Assembly (NCBI GenBank): GCA_022842285.1
Contig: JALHPV010000047.1
Location: forward strand, 1-32,676
Reading direction: 5' to 3'
Length of the DNA: 32,676 nt
From: Kofleriaceae bacterium
Lineage (GTDB): Bacteria > Myxococcota_A > Polyangia > Haliangiales > Haliangiaceae
Made by a program: the position numbers and the translations under genes. The notes under the pieces were generated by a model. That model was given only the letters and a program-made list of their open reading frames with translations, did no database searches and was not told the origin of the DNA. This document shows positions 17,452-26,870 of this stretch, in pieces; the first letter of the stretch is position 1, and each line of letters begins with the position of its first letter.

Positions 17452-20400
17452 CGCACTTCTCCTCCCGTGTTCCAGGTCAGGGCGGCGCCGAGGACGCCCG
17501 GGTTGATCACGCCGCCGCGCAGCGCGGTGATGGCGAGGCGGTCGATAGCGCCACCCGTGGCGCGGGCGGCGGACTCGGCGCGCTCGAGCGTCTTCGCGGC
17601 CGCGCGATCTTGCCCGAGGAAGGCCTCTGCTTGCCCCTGCATGCGGAGAGCCGTCGGCCCGTAGAACGAGGCGCCGCCGAGCCGGTGCAGACGCTTGGCC
17701 GTCCGCAGCACGCGCGCGGCCGCATCGCGATCACCATGCCGGGCGAGCCCCAGGTCCGCGGATGCGCTGGGCACGTCGACGATGGCGCGGACCGCCGGCA
17801 TCGCCGAGAGCCACTGCGTGCGAGCCGAGTTGGCGAGATCGTCGGCGGCGGCCCGGGCCCGGTTCCAGTCGTGCGCGGCGAGGGCGAGCTCGCAGCCAAA
17901 CACGCGGCGATAGATGCCGGCCATGCCGCGGTCGAATGCACTCGAGCGCTCCTGCTCGCGCCACGCTGCCCGCGCGCCGGCCAGATCACCGGCGTACAGC
18001 ATCGCGCGGCCACGGTACGAGCCGATCATCGCGCGGCCGAACAAGTCGTCGCTCGTGTCGTCGGCGAGGATGGCGAGCGTTGTCGTCGGCTCCCCCGCGT
18101 AGAGCTCGCCGAGCGCCCAGTAGCTCCGCAGAAACGACGCTTCCCAGGTCCGGCCCAGTCCAAGGCGGTTGCAGATCGTCTCCGCCTTGCCGTGCGCGCT
18201 TCGCATCGCGACCCAGTCGCCGCGAAGCATCGCCAAGATGCCGGTGCAGCCGGCGGCGACCATCTCGGCGTACGGTGCACCACACTGGGTCGCGAGTTGC
18301 TCGGCGTGCACGAGGGCGCGATCGCCGAACCGTCCGAGGGTCCCGGCGGCGAGGTAGGCGGCGAGCATCGACATGCCCTGACTCTGCGCGGCCCGATCCG
18401 CGGAGCGTTCGGCGAGGGCCACGCCCCGCAGCACGTACTCGAGCGCCTCGAGCGGATGCGGCGTCGACAGGAAGCTCGCGATCGCGCGGTAGGCGGCGGC
18501 CCGCACGTCGTCGATCGGCTCTGCGCGCCGGCCGAGCGGCACCAGCCACGTCGTGGCGACGGCGATCGCGCGCCCCAGTGACTGCACGCGCCCGCGGGCC
18601 CGCTTCTCGCCGCGGCGCCCGAGCACGTCGTCGAGCACCCGCAAGCCGCGCTCGATCTCGCCGAGCTTGAGATAGGCCTCGGCCGCCCGCACGCGATGCC
18701 GATCACCGTCGGCGGTCGCGTGTGCGAGGAGCAGATAGTCCTCGGCCGCCCCCGCGAGCTTGCCTCCGAGGAAGCGGGCATCCGCGCGCGCGAGGCGCAC
18801 CGCCCCCGCATCGGGCAGCAGGATGTCGTCGGTCCGGCCCGGCGTGTCCGCGCTGGTGATGAGGTCGAGGGCCATCGAGTACCAGTCGGCGGCGACGCTC
18901 CATGCGAGCTGCGCGCGGGCCGAATCGCCCGCGGCCACGGCCCACGGGGCGGCGCGCCCGGGTTCCCCCGCATCGCGCCAGTGGATCGCGACCTGTGCGG
19001 GCGAGCCGCCGGCCCCTTCGTAGTAGCGCGCGAAGCGCTGGTGCCGCTCGCGGCGGACGTCCTCGGCCATACCGGCCTGCGCGGCGGCGCGGAGGCGCTG
19101 GTGATAGAAGGCGTACACGGCATCGCCGGCGGCCGACGGCATCGCGCGTACGACGCGCGCATCTTCGAGGCCGCGCAGGGCCGACCGCACGCGACCCGCG
19201 GGCAAGCCCACCACGGCGCGGAGCTCGTCGAAGGACGCGGTGCCGCCCGTCGCGGCCACCTCGGCCACCGCGCGTTCGTCGCCGGCGAGGCGCGAGAGCC
19301 GGCGGTGCTCGGCGTCCGCGACCTCGGCGACATCGGCGGTCGCGAGCTCCGCCCCGATCAGCTCGGCGAGGTACGGGCTGCCCGCGGCGAGGCGCGCGGC
19401 TGCCAGCACGCGGAGGCGTGCGGCCCGCGGAGCCAGCTCGGCGATCATGTCGGCCAGCTCGACCTCTCCCATGGCCTCGAGCGGCACGATCGTCGTCGGC
19501 GGTAGCTTCTCGAGCAGCTCGGGCGGCAGCTCGCCGTCCGTGGTCCACGCGGCGATCACCGTCAGCGGACGCTCGATGCGCTCGACCATCATCTTCAGCA
19601 GCTCGAGGCTCTCGTCGTCGGCCCACTGCAGGTCATCGATCAGGATCGCCGCGCGCGCACTCTTCACGAGTGATCGCATCAGCTCGATGAGCGCGAGCAC
19701 GGCGCGCTCGCGCTCGACACGAAGGTCGCCGGCCGCCGGCTCGTCGTCGAGGGCGAGCGAGGGCGCCAGCACGGGGAACACCCGCGCGAGCGCACCGGCA
19801 TGCACGAGCGGCCGCGGATCTGCGGATAGCTCCATCGAGAGGTCATCGATGATCTGATCGAAGGCGCGGTACGGGACTCGCTCGCGCTCGTGACACCGGC
19901 CGCGCCAGGCGAGCATGCGACCGTCGATCGTCGCGCGGCCCAGCGCCTCGTCGACGAGCGCCGTCTTACCGACGCCCGACGGCCCCGTCACCAGCACGAA
20001 GCGCCCGTGCGACCGCTGATCGCCGAGCGCCGTCGCCAGCGTCTCGAGCTGGGCCTTGCGGCCGATGAAGCCCAGGGCCCGGCGCTGCTGGCTCGGCTGC
20101 GAGCGGTCGCCGGTGAGCTCCTGCACTACCTCGAGCGCGCTCGGTCGCAGCGCGGGGTCGGCGATGATCATGCGATCGATCAGCGCTCCGAGCTCCGGCG
20201 GCAGATCGGGATTCAAGGTGCAGGCGCCCGGCGCCGGGCCGCGTTTGTGCTGACGCGACAGCATGTGGATCGCACCCCCGAACGGCGGCGCACCCGTCAC
20301 GAGCTCGTAGCCCAGCACGCCGAGCGCGTACACGTCGAGGGCCGGCGTCACGGCCAGCGACTCGAGGTACTCGGGCGCGAGGTACGCGGCGGTGCCCACG

Positions 20401-21065
20401 ATGCGGCCCTCCGGCGCGAGCTCGCCATCGCGGCGCCGCTCCTCGAGGGCGAGGCCGAAGTCGAGGAGCTTCACCACGCTGCTGGCGATGAGCACGTTCG
20501 ACGGCTTCACGTCCCGATGGATCACCCCGCGGCCGTGCAGGAACGTCAGGCCCTCCGCGAGCTGCGCCAGCACCGACCGCACGCGCTCGAAGTCGACGGG
20601 GGGCGCGGCGCGGGCGATGATCGCATCGCTGCCCTCGATGAAGTCCGCGGGGACTTCGGTGCGCGCCTCCTGCAGCGGGGGCACGGTGCGCGTGGACTGC
20701 GCGGAGTCGTAGCCGCGGATCTCGCCGCTCCGCATGTCGTTGGCTTCGGTCCATCGGCGCGGATCGTGGCCGGGCAGGTACTCCATCGTGAAGAAGCACG
20801 AGCTGCCCATCGATCCGAGCTCGTACAGCTCGACCAGGTTGCGGTGGCGCAGCGAGGCCACCGCCCGGAACTCGCGCTTGAGCCAGAGCGTGGCATCGCC
20901 GTGGGGGGTGCCGACCAGCTTGAGCGCGACCTCCATGTCGAGGCGCTCGTCGTGGGCGAGGTACACGACGCCCATGCCGCCGCGTCCGAGCTCACGCACG
21001 ATGCGGTAGCGATCCGCGACGGCGCTTCCGACGCGCAACCGCTGCGCAGACGCACCCTCGATCAC
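17436..21065 (-). CDS. Ser/Thr protein kinase fused to AAA-type ATPase and TPR-like region
   Basis: 1209 aa from GTG 21065; upstream open frame would overlap the divergent TrmH-like gene. Kinase domain about 20-320: glycine loop GRGGMG (27-32), Lys49, catalytic HRDVKPSN (Asp185), DFG at 202-204, GTAAYLAPE. An insertion of about 45 residues (about 105-155) separates the hinge from the E helix. Next is an ATPase with Walker A GPSGVGKT (361-368) and Walker B-like ILIDDLQWADDE (about 473-485). The remaining ~700 residues are Ala/Arg-rich helices of TPR-like character. This resembles the large PknK/MalT-like kinases common in myxobacteria. No transmembrane segment, so cytoplasmic. Substrate unknown. 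Confidence 0.9.
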   Translation of the reverse strand: MIEGASAQRLRVGSAVADRYRIVRELGRGGMGVVYLAHDERLDMEVALKLVGTPHGDATLWLKREFRAVASLRHRNLVELYELGSMGSSCFFTMEYLPGHDPRRWTEANDMRSGEIRGYDSAQSTRTVPPLQEARTEVPADFIEGSDAIIARAAPPVDFERVRSVLAQLAEGLTFLHGRGVIHRDVKPSNVLIASSVVKLLDFGLALEERRRDGELAPEGRIVGTAAYLAPEYLESLAVTPALDVYALGVLGYELVTGAPPFGGAIHMLSRQHKRGPAPGACTLNPDLPPELGALIDRMIIADPALRPSALEVVQELTGDRSQPSQQRRALGFIGRKAQLETLATALGDQRSHGRFVLVTGPSGVGKTALVDEALGRATIDGRMLAWRGRCHERERVPYRAFDQIIDDLSMELSADPRPLVHAGALARVFPVLAPSLALDDEPAAGDLRVERERAVLALIELMRSLVKSARAAILIDDLQWADDESLELLKMMVERIERPLTVIAAWTTDGELPPELLEKLPPTTIVPLEAMGEVELADMIAELAPRAARLRVLAAARLAAGSPYLAELIGAELATADVAEVADAEHRRLSRLAGDERAVAEVAATGGTASFDELRAVVGLPAGRVRSALRGLEDARVVRAMPSAAGDAVYAFYHQRLRAAAQAGMAEDVRRERHQRFARYYEGAGGSPAQVAIHWRDAGEPGRAAPWAVAAGDSARAQLAWSVAADWYSMALDLITSADTPGRTDDILLPDAGAVRLARADARFLGGKLAGAAEDYLLLAHATADGDRHRVRAAEAYLKLGEIERGLRVLDDVLGRRGEKRARGRVQSLGRAIAVATTWLVPLGRRAEPIDDVRAAAYRAIASFLSTPHPLEALEYVLRGVALAERSADRAAQSQGMSMLAAYLAAGTLGRFGDRALVHAEQLATQCGAPYAEMVAAGCTGILAMLRGDWVAMRSAHGKAETICNRLGLGRTWEASFLRSYWALGELYAGEPTTTLAILADDTSDDLFGRAMIGSYRGRAMLYAGDLAGARAAWREQERSSAFDRGMAGIYRRVFGCELALAAHDWNRARAAADDLANSARTQWLSAMPAVRAIVDVPSASADLGLARHGDRDAAARVLRTAKRLHRLGGASFYGPTALRMQGQAEAFLGQDRAAAKTLERAESAARATGGAIDRLAITALRGGVINPGVLGAALTWNTGGEVRWPHA

Positions 21066-21081
21066 GTGGTGCCAAGGTATC

Positions 21082-21780
21082 GTGCCGAGCGTGCGCGATG
21101 CAATCGACCGCCTGATCGAGGCCCACGGGCCCGATGCCATCTGTGCGGCGCTGGAACCGATGCTGACTCCCGAGCGGATCGCCCGGATCGACGCCGTCCT
21201 CGCGGCGCGGCTGACCTCGGTGGTGACCGTCGTCGAGGACACCTACGATCCGCACAACGCCGCCGCCACGATCCGCACCACCGAGGCCTTCGGGCTCGGC
21301 GAGCTGCACGCCATCGAGCCGAATCAGCGCTTCGCGGCGGCGAAGGGGGTCACGCGGGGCTCGCACAAGTGGGTCGACATCCACCGCTGGAAGCGCGCCG
21401 AGGATGCCGTCGGTGCCCTCCACACCCGCGGCTTCAAGGTCTACGCCACCCTGCCGGGGGCGCCGTTTTCGATCGAGAACGTGGACGTCTCGACCCCCAT
21501 CGCGATCGCGTTCGGCAACGAGCATTCAGGGCTCACCCCCGAGGCCGTGCAGGCCTGCGATGGCGCCGTCGGCGTGCCCATGTTTGGCTTCTCGGAGAGC
21601 TTCAACCTGTCCGTGACCGTGGCCCTCGCCATGTCCCGCGTCGCGGCGCGGCGCCGGGCCCAGATCGGGGCCCCGGGCGATCTACCCGAAGCAGAGCGCC
21701 GGCGGCTTCGGGCCCGCTGGTTTGCCCTGAAGATTCGGGGGGCTGAGGGTGTTCTCGAGCGAGCATTCCCAGTCTCCTGA
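21082..21780 (+). CDS. TrmH-family (SpoU) RNA 2'-O-methyltransferase
   Basis: 232 aa from GTG 21082, with AAGG at about 21074-21077 as ribosome site. The SPOUT fold is clear: VVTVVEDTYDPHNAAATIRT near the start, then AIAFGNEHSGLT (motif 2) and SESFNLSVTVALAM (motif 3), the knotted SAM-binding region. The N-terminal extension (about 1-45) and the C-terminal helix resemble TrmH, which methylates Gm18 in tRNA, but rRNA methyltransferases of the family look similar. It starts only 16 bp from the divergent kinase gene. Confidence 0.92.
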   Translation: MPSVRDAIDRLIEAHGPDAICAALEPMLTPERIARIDAVLAARLTSVVTVVEDTYDPHNAAATIRTTEAFGLGELHAIEPNQRFAAAKGVTRGSHKWVDIHRWKRAEDAVGALHTRGFKVYATLPGAPFSIENVDVSTPIAIAFGNEHSGLTPEAVQACDGAVGVPMFGFSESFNLSVTVALAMSRVAARRRAQIGAPGDLPEAERRRLRARWFALKIRGAEGVLERAFPVS

Positions 21781-21901
21781 CGGACACGCCACGATGTGGC
21801 ATCGGGGACCCGATCGGGGGATATTCCGGGCGTGAGGCGGGTCCCGCGCGGTCCCGAGCTTGCAGAACCAACGCAGCATGTCGCAAGGGGCGCCACGATC
21901 C

Positions 21902-24358
21902 ATGGCCTACGGCTCACCGCCGCCGGTCGCTACGGCGCGACCCCAGAAGCCGGTGCCAGGGAAGCCGGGTAAGCCCGTCGGCAAGGGCAAGCGGCCGGTT
22001 CATCCCGACAAGCGCCCACGCAAGCTCTGGGTCCGCATCATCAAGTGGCTGTTCATCACGGGCCTGATCGGCATGGTCTGCCTGGTCGGCACCGTCGCCT
22101 TTATCTTCTGGATGTACGGGCGCGACCCCAATCTTCCGTCCGAGAAGTCGCTCGCGCAGTACAACCCGAAACAGGTCATCCGCGTCCTCGATGCCAACGA
22201 CCGCGAGGTCGGCGAGCTGTTCGGCCCCGACAAGCGCATCGAGCGCCGGACGTACGTACCGTACGAGAAGATCCCGCGACATGTTGTCGATTGCTTCGTG
22301 GCGGCGGAGGACAACCGCTTCTGGACCCACGGCGGCGTCGACTACTGGGGCATGTTCCGCGCGGCCCTGACGAACATCCGCAAGGGCAAGACGCACGGCG
22401 CCTCGACGATCACGCAGCAGGTGGTGAAGACCTTCCTGCTCACGCCCGAGAAGACCTTCAAGCGGAAGATTCAGGAGGTCATCATCGCGCGCCGGCTCGA
22501 GAAGACGCTGACGAAGGAGCAGATCATGAATCTGTACCTGAATCAGATCTACTTCGGGAACAACCGCTACGGCATCCAGGAAGCGTCGCACTTCTACTTC
22601 GGCAAGGACGTCGCGCAGCTCACGGTGGGGGAGGCCGCCGTCCTCGCCGCGCTCCCGCAGCGCCCCGAGGAGCTCGCGCCGAACAAGCCGAAGAACCAGT
22701 CGGCGGCCAAGGCCCGCCAGATCTACGTGCTGAACCAGATGGTCTCCATGGGGAAGCTCACGCCCGCCGAGGCGCAGAAGTGGATCGACGCGCCCATCCA
22801 GGTCGTGAAGGCCGCCGACGTGAAGAACGAAGCGTCGTCGGAGTGGATCGGTCTCGCGCGTGACGCGCTCGTCGCTGACTTGCTCACGCAGGGCAAGACC
22901 GAGGACGCGCTGAACACGCTCGGTGGCACCGTTCGTACGTCGCTCGACCCGGGCATCCAGGAAGCGGCGCAGCGGGCGCTGCAGAAGGGCCTCCGGGCCG
23001 TCGACAAGCGCCACGAGATCGGGCGTCCGCAGCGCTCGGTGAAGGACGTCAAGGCGGAGATCGCGAAGCTGGCGAAGAAGTTCCCCGGCAAGCTCGTCGG
23101 GATGGATCGCTACGAGGCGGTCGTGACGGCGGTCCACGACAACGACCACGAGCTCGTCGTCGATGCGGGCAACTACCCCGCGTCGATCATGCTCGATGAC
23201 GACGTCGACCTTCGCTTCAACCCGCCCGACGACGCCGGCGTGAAGAAGCAGCCGAGCGAGCGCTTCAAGCCAGGTGACGTCGTCGCGATCGCGGCCGCCA
23301 TCGGCCTGCCGCCCCTCAAGCACTCGCCGAATCGCGTGCAGTTCGCGCCGGGGCCGCAGGGCGCCGTCGTCGTCATCGACGTGAAGACGCGCCGCGTGAA
23401 GGCCCTCGTCGGTGGCTTCCAGACGCGCATCGGCGGCCTCGACCGCGCCACCCAGTCCCGGCGCCAGCCAGGCAGCTCCTTCAAGCCGTTCGTCTACGGT
23501 GCCGGCATCGACAGCCTGCAGTTCACCGCCGGCTCGAAGGTGAACGATGCGCCTGACGCCTACGACGCCTGGCGCCCCAAGAACTACGACAGCAAGTTCG
23601 CTGGCCCGCTGCTCCTCCGCTACGCGCTCTCGAAGTCGATCAACACGATCGCGATCCGGGTCACGGCCATCGTGAAGCCCGAGAACGTGGCCGCCTTTGC
23701 CAAGGCCCTCGGCATCCGCAGCGAGCTCACCCCCGACATGTCGATCTCCCTCGGCTCCAAGGAGGTCACGCCGCTCGAGATGACCAACGCGATCGCCAGC
23801 ATCGCCGCCGGTGGCCAGTACGCACCGCCGCGCTTCATCGAGGCCATCAACGGCAAGCCCGTGCCGGTCGTCCCCGCCGAGCGCGTGATGCGCCCCGACG
23901 CCGCGTGGATCCTCACCAGCATGATGACCTCCGTCGTCACGAGTGGTACCGGTCATCTCGCGAAGTCGGTCGGCGTCCCCATCGCCGGCAAGACCGGCAC
24001 GTCCAACGACGCGCGTGACACCTGGTTCGTGGGCTTCACCCCCGACGTCGCGATCGGGGTCTGGATCGGCTACGACGAGCCGCGCGCGATGGGCAAGGAG
24101 ACCGGCGGCACGACCGCTGTCCCCGTCTTCGTCGATGTCGCCAAGGCGATGAACCTTCCCGCGAAGCAGTTCCCGCGGCCCCCCGGCATCGTCGAGCGCA
24201 AGATCGACAAGCTCACGGGCCTCCTCGCGCCCGAGGGCGCGGCCGCCGATTCCTACGTCAACGAGTACTTCATCGAGGGCACCGCGCCCCTCGAAATCGC
24301 GCCGCTGCCCGACGAGACGACGTCATCGAACGTCTTCGAGAACGAGTACAACGACTAG
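21902..24358 (+). CDS. Class A penicillin-binding protein (PBP1A-like)
   Basis: 818 aa from ATG 21902, chosen for the AAGGGG about 11 nt upstream; TTG 21860 and ATG 21878 are alternatives. A basic Pro/Lys-rich cytoplasmic tail precedes one transmembrane segment (about 47-70). The GT51 domain has Glu136 in AAEDNRFWTHGG, then GASTITQQ and KEQIMNLYLNQIYFG. The transpeptidase has SSFK (Ser525-Lys528), SIN (579-581) and KTGT (697-700). It makes glycan strands and crosslinks their peptides on the periplasmic side. It starts a packed run that leads through sensor genes to dapA and dapB. Confidence 0.96.
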   Translation: MAYGSPPPVATARPQKPVPGKPGKPVGKGKRPVHPDKRPRKLWVRIIKWLFITGLIGMVCLVGTVAFIFWMYGRDPNLPSEKSLAQYNPKQVIRVLDANDREVGELFGPDKRIERRTYVPYEKIPRHVVDCFVAAEDNRFWTHGGVDYWGMFRAALTNIRKGKTHGASTITQQVVKTFLLTPEKTFKRKIQEVIIARRLEKTLTKEQIMNLYLNQIYFGNNRYGIQEASHFYFGKDVAQLTVGEAAVLAALPQRPEELAPNKPKNQSAAKARQIYVLNQMVSMGKLTPAEAQKWIDAPIQVVKAADVKNEASSEWIGLARDALVADLLTQGKTEDALNTLGGTVRTSLDPGIQEAAQRALQKGLRAVDKRHEIGRPQRSVKDVKAEIAKLAKKFPGKLVGMDRYEAVVTAVHDNDHELVVDAGNYPASIMLDDDVDLRFNPPDDAGVKKQPSERFKPGDVVAIAAAIGLPPLKHSPNRVQFAPGPQGAVVVIDVKTRRVKALVGGFQTRIGGLDRATQSRRQPGSSFKPFVYGAGIDSLQFTAGSKVNDAPDAYDAWRPKNYDSKFAGPLLLRYALSKSINTIAIRVTAIVKPENVAAFAKALGIRSELTPDMSISLGSKEVTPLEMTNAIASIAAGGQYAPPRFIEAINGKPVPVVPAERVMRPDAAWILTSMMTSVVTSGTGHLAKSVGVPIAGKTGTSNDARDTWFVGFTPDVAIGVWIGYDEPRAMGKETGGTTAVPVFVDVAKAMNLPAKQFPRPPGIVERKIDKLTGLLAPEGAAADSYVNEYFIEGTAPLEIAPLPDETTSSNVFENEYND

Positions 24359-24360
24359 CT

Positions 24361-25344
24361 ATGCGTCGTGGCCTGTCGATCGTGGCCGCGCTCACCCTGG
24401 GCGCGACGCTCGTCCGCGCCGACGACGGCGCCCCGTTCACGCAGCGCCTCGTCGATGATCTGCGCGCGCGCGTCGCCGAGCTCGTCGCGGCGAAGGTCCC
24501 GCCGATCGTGCCGCCGACCCCGATCGCCGTGTCGTGGAAGGCGGTGAAGCTCGGCTCCCTCGAGCTCGGCGCCCCCCTCCTCGCGACCTCCGCCGCTGAC
24601 ATCGACGGCGACGGCCACGACGAGCTCTTCGCCATCACCTCCGAGATGGTCATCGCGATCAGCCTCACGGGCCCGAAGCCCACCGAGGTGGGGCGCGTGG
24701 CTTTCACCGGTCCGCGCGCCGTCCCCGCGCCCCGCCAGCCGATCGGTACCGCCTTCATCGAGGCCGGCGAGCTCGTCGCGGCCGCGTCCCCGTGGGCAAC
24801 CGAGCTCCGCATCACCTGGCCCGGCGGCAAGCTCACCGGTCGGGCCGGCTCCCCCGGCTTCGGCGTCTGCGCCGGCGAGCGCCTCTCGCTCGTGCCCGGT
24901 CGCAACTACTTCGCCCCCGACCTTCTCGCCGTCCGCTGCCGGACCGACCTCGTCGACAAGGACGGAGCCGCCCTCCACCTGCGTGCGCAGCTCGCCGGCA
25001 AGCACAAGCTCGCCGTCACCTCCGAGCTGTGCCGCGGCGCGACCTGTGAACCCACCGTCCGCTTCGACATCGGCACCGCCGGCGCCGCCTTCGCCCTCTC
25101 CGACGTCGATCGCAACGGCACCCCGGAGGTGATCATCTCCGGCGCGGGCGCTCCCGGCGATGCGGACGCGGTGAAGGTCATCGCCTTCGGCGGCGACATC
25201 AAGAAGGGACTCTTCCGCAAGACCTTCACCGGCGGCGTCGCGGCGATCGAGGTCGTCTCGCGCGGTCCAGAGCATGCGGCCCGCATTGTCGCCGCCGTCC
25301 GGCTGTCCGGTGCCACGCGCGTCGACCTCTGGAGACTCAATTGA
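24361..25344 (+). CDS. Secreted FG-GAP/VCBS-like protein
   Basis: 327 aa. The signal peptide covers about 1-20 (MRRGLSIVAALTLGATLVRA), then DDG. Two loops look like calcium-binding Asp-x-Asp-x-Asp repeats of the FG-GAP/VCBS type: SAADIDGDGHDELFAITSEM (about 79-98) and LSDVDRNGTPEVIISGAG (about 243-260). Between them are beta strands suited to a propeller-like fold. Starts 2 bp after the PBP1A stop and overlaps the next gene by TTGA. Secreted, role unknown; the position suggests a wall-related function. Confidence 0.8.
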   Translation: MRRGLSIVAALTLGATLVRADDGAPFTQRLVDDLRARVAELVAAKVPPIVPPTPIAVSWKAVKLGSLELGAPLLATSAADIDGDGHDELFAITSEMVIAISLTGPKPTEVGRVAFTGPRAVPAPRQPIGTAFIEAGELVAAASPWATELRITWPGGKLTGRAGSPGFGVCAGERLSLVPGRNYFAPDLLAVRCRTDLVDKDGAALHLRAQLAGKHKLAVTSELCRGATCEPTVRFDIGTAGAAFALSDVDRNGTPEVIISGAGAPGDADAVKVIAFGGDIKKGLFRKTFTGGVAAIEVVSRGPEHAARIVAAVRLSGATRVDLWRLN

Positions 25345-26870
25345 TTCGCGACGCTGGAAAAGGGCCAGGCCCATTCAAGAAGAAGGGGCCAGGCCCATGG
25401 CAGCTCGTCGCGTTCGCCGCGGTCGCGACGCTGGTGTCCGGGCCTGTCCGGGCCGAGACGCGGCCGGTGTACGGCGGGTCGATCGAGGCGTCGCTGCTCG
25501 GGGCGCCCGGGACGTTCGATCCGGTGGCGGCACAGACGCACGCCGAGTCGATGCTGGCGGAGCTGGTGTTCGATGGGCTGTATCGGGTGGGGCCGGCGGG
25601 GACGGTACAGCCGCACCTGGCCGAGGCGATGCCGGTGCTCGATGCAGCGGGGACGACGGCGCGGATCGCGATCCGGGTGGGCGTGACGTTCCACGACGGG
25701 ACGGTGCTGGCGGCGAGTGACGTCGCGGCGTCGCTGGAGCGGCTGCGCGGCACGTGGGTGCTGGCGGCGGTGAAGAGCGTACGGGCGGATGGAGATGCGG
25801 TGGAGCTCGCGCTGAAGGCACCGACGGCGAATCTCACGACGCTCCTGGCGTTGCCGCAGGCGGCGATCACGCGGCGCGGGGTGGCCCCGGGGGAGGCGCC
25901 CGTGGGGACCGGGGCGTTCCGCGTCACGAAGGTCGACCGCGCGAATCGGAAGATCACGCTCGCGGCGTTCGAGGAGCACTTCGCGGGGCGGCCGTATCTC
26001 GATGCGCTCGCGCTGCGCTGGTACGACACGCCGGACGGCGAGGCGCGGCAGTTCGAGACCGGTGCGGCGCAGCTGTCGGCGCGCGGCGTGGCGGCGTTCA
26101 CCGGATCGCAGCCGAAGTACCGGGCGCGCGATGTGGAAGGGCCCGGGAGCGTGCTCGCATACGTGGGGTTCTCGCGGAAGCATCCCGATGTGCTCGGCGA
26201 GCCGGCGTTTCGGCGCGCACTCGATCTCGCGATCGCGCGCGGCGCCCTGACGGCGGTGTCGTCGGGAGAGCGGATCACGCCGGTCCGGTTGCCCGTGCCG
26301 CTCGAGGCGGGCGGCGCGGGCGTGCAGAAGCAGGCGGGCAACGGCGAGCTGGCTGCGGCCCAGACGGCACTGGCGGAGGCGGCGATGCGCGTGCCGGCGC
26401 TGGTGGCGTCGAAGTTGCCGGCGCTGTCGCTCGAGATCCTCGTCGACGAGACGCGGCCCGACGACAAGGAGATCGGGGAGCGGGTGCTGCGCGCCCTCGA
26501 CAAGCTCGGCATCGCCGCGACCGTGCGTGCGACGAGCGCCACCGCGATGCGGGATGCGGTCGCGAAGGGCACCACCGACCTCTACATCGGTCAGCTCGCG
26601 GCCCCGGCCACGACGAGCTGGGTGTGGTGGGCGGAAGCCTTCACCGCGGGCGGCAGCGACTGGGCGAAGCGAGAGCTGGCGAGCGGCTCGCTGTCGACGA
26701 CGTCCGCCCAGAAGGAGTTCGCCGCGAAGCTGCCCATCGTGCCGCTCATGTTCCGTGGCGTGCGGCTGTGGCATCGCACGGACATCCGCGGCGTCGCGTT
26801 CGATGCGTCGGGACTGCCGTGCTTCGCGGACATGTTCCTGTTCGGCTCGCCGTCGAGGTCGACCAAGTGA
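25341..26870 (+). CDS. Family-5 (peptide-type) ABC solute-binding protein
   Basis: 509 aa from TTG 25341. The mature protein is the SBP_bac_5 type (RPVYGGSIEASLLGAPGTFD, LAELVFDGLYRVGPAGTVQP, VTFHDGTVLAASDVAASLER, PVGTGAFRV), a family that binds oligopeptides, murein peptides, nickel or sugars. The first 20 residues contain KGPGPFKK and KKGPGPW, encoded by two copies of a dispersed GGGCCAGGCCC word, before the hydrophobic LVAFAAVATLVSG and a VRA cleavage site. No permease or ATPase gene lies nearby. The TGA stop overlaps the GTG of the sensor kinase (GTGA). Confidence 0.88.
   Translation: MIRDAGKGPGPFKKKGPGPWQLVAFAAVATLVSGPVRAETRPVYGGSIEASLLGAPGTFDPVAAQTHAESMLAELVFDGLYRVGPAGTVQPHLAEAMPVLDAAGTTARIAIRVGVTFHDGTVLAASDVAASLERLRGTWVLAAVKSVRADGDAVELALKAPTANLTTLLALPQAAITRRGVAPGEAPVGTGAFRVTKVDRANRKITLAAFEEHFAGRPYLDALALRWYDTPDGEARQFETGAAQLSARGVAAFTGSQPKYRARDVEGPGSVLAYVGFSRKHPDVLGEPAFRRALDLAIARGALTAVSSGERITPVRLPVPLEAGGAGVQKQAGNGELAAAQTALAEAAMRVPALVASKLPALSLEILVDETRPDDKEIGERVLRALDKLGIAATVRATSATAMRDAVAKGTTDLYIGQLAAPATTSWVWWAEAFTAGGSDWAKRELASGSLSTTSAQKEFAAKLPIVPLMFRGVRLWHRTDIRGVAFDASGLPCFADMFLFGSPSRSTK
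25362..25396. repeat. Two GGGCCAGGCCC palindromic words inside the signal-peptide region
   Basis: Copies at 25362-25372 and 25386-25396 are 24 nt apart, exactly eight codons, so both read in frame as KGPGP. The same word is at 15087-15097 outside any gene. This looks like a dispersed element absorbed into the 5' end of a gene. Confidence 0.65.

Noticed and set aside
15832-17664. 610-aa open frame on the plus strand
   Set aside because: Antisense to the FAD oxidoreductase, which has clear motifs; the composition is shadow-like.
21914-23956. 680-aa open frame on the minus strand
   Set aside because: Antisense to PBP1A, whose catalytic motifs are intact.
25754-26866. Upstream extension of the NtrY-like kinase frame
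   Set aside because: It overlaps the solute-binding protein in another frame with Gly/Arg/Ala-rich shadow composition; the kinase starts at GTG 26867.
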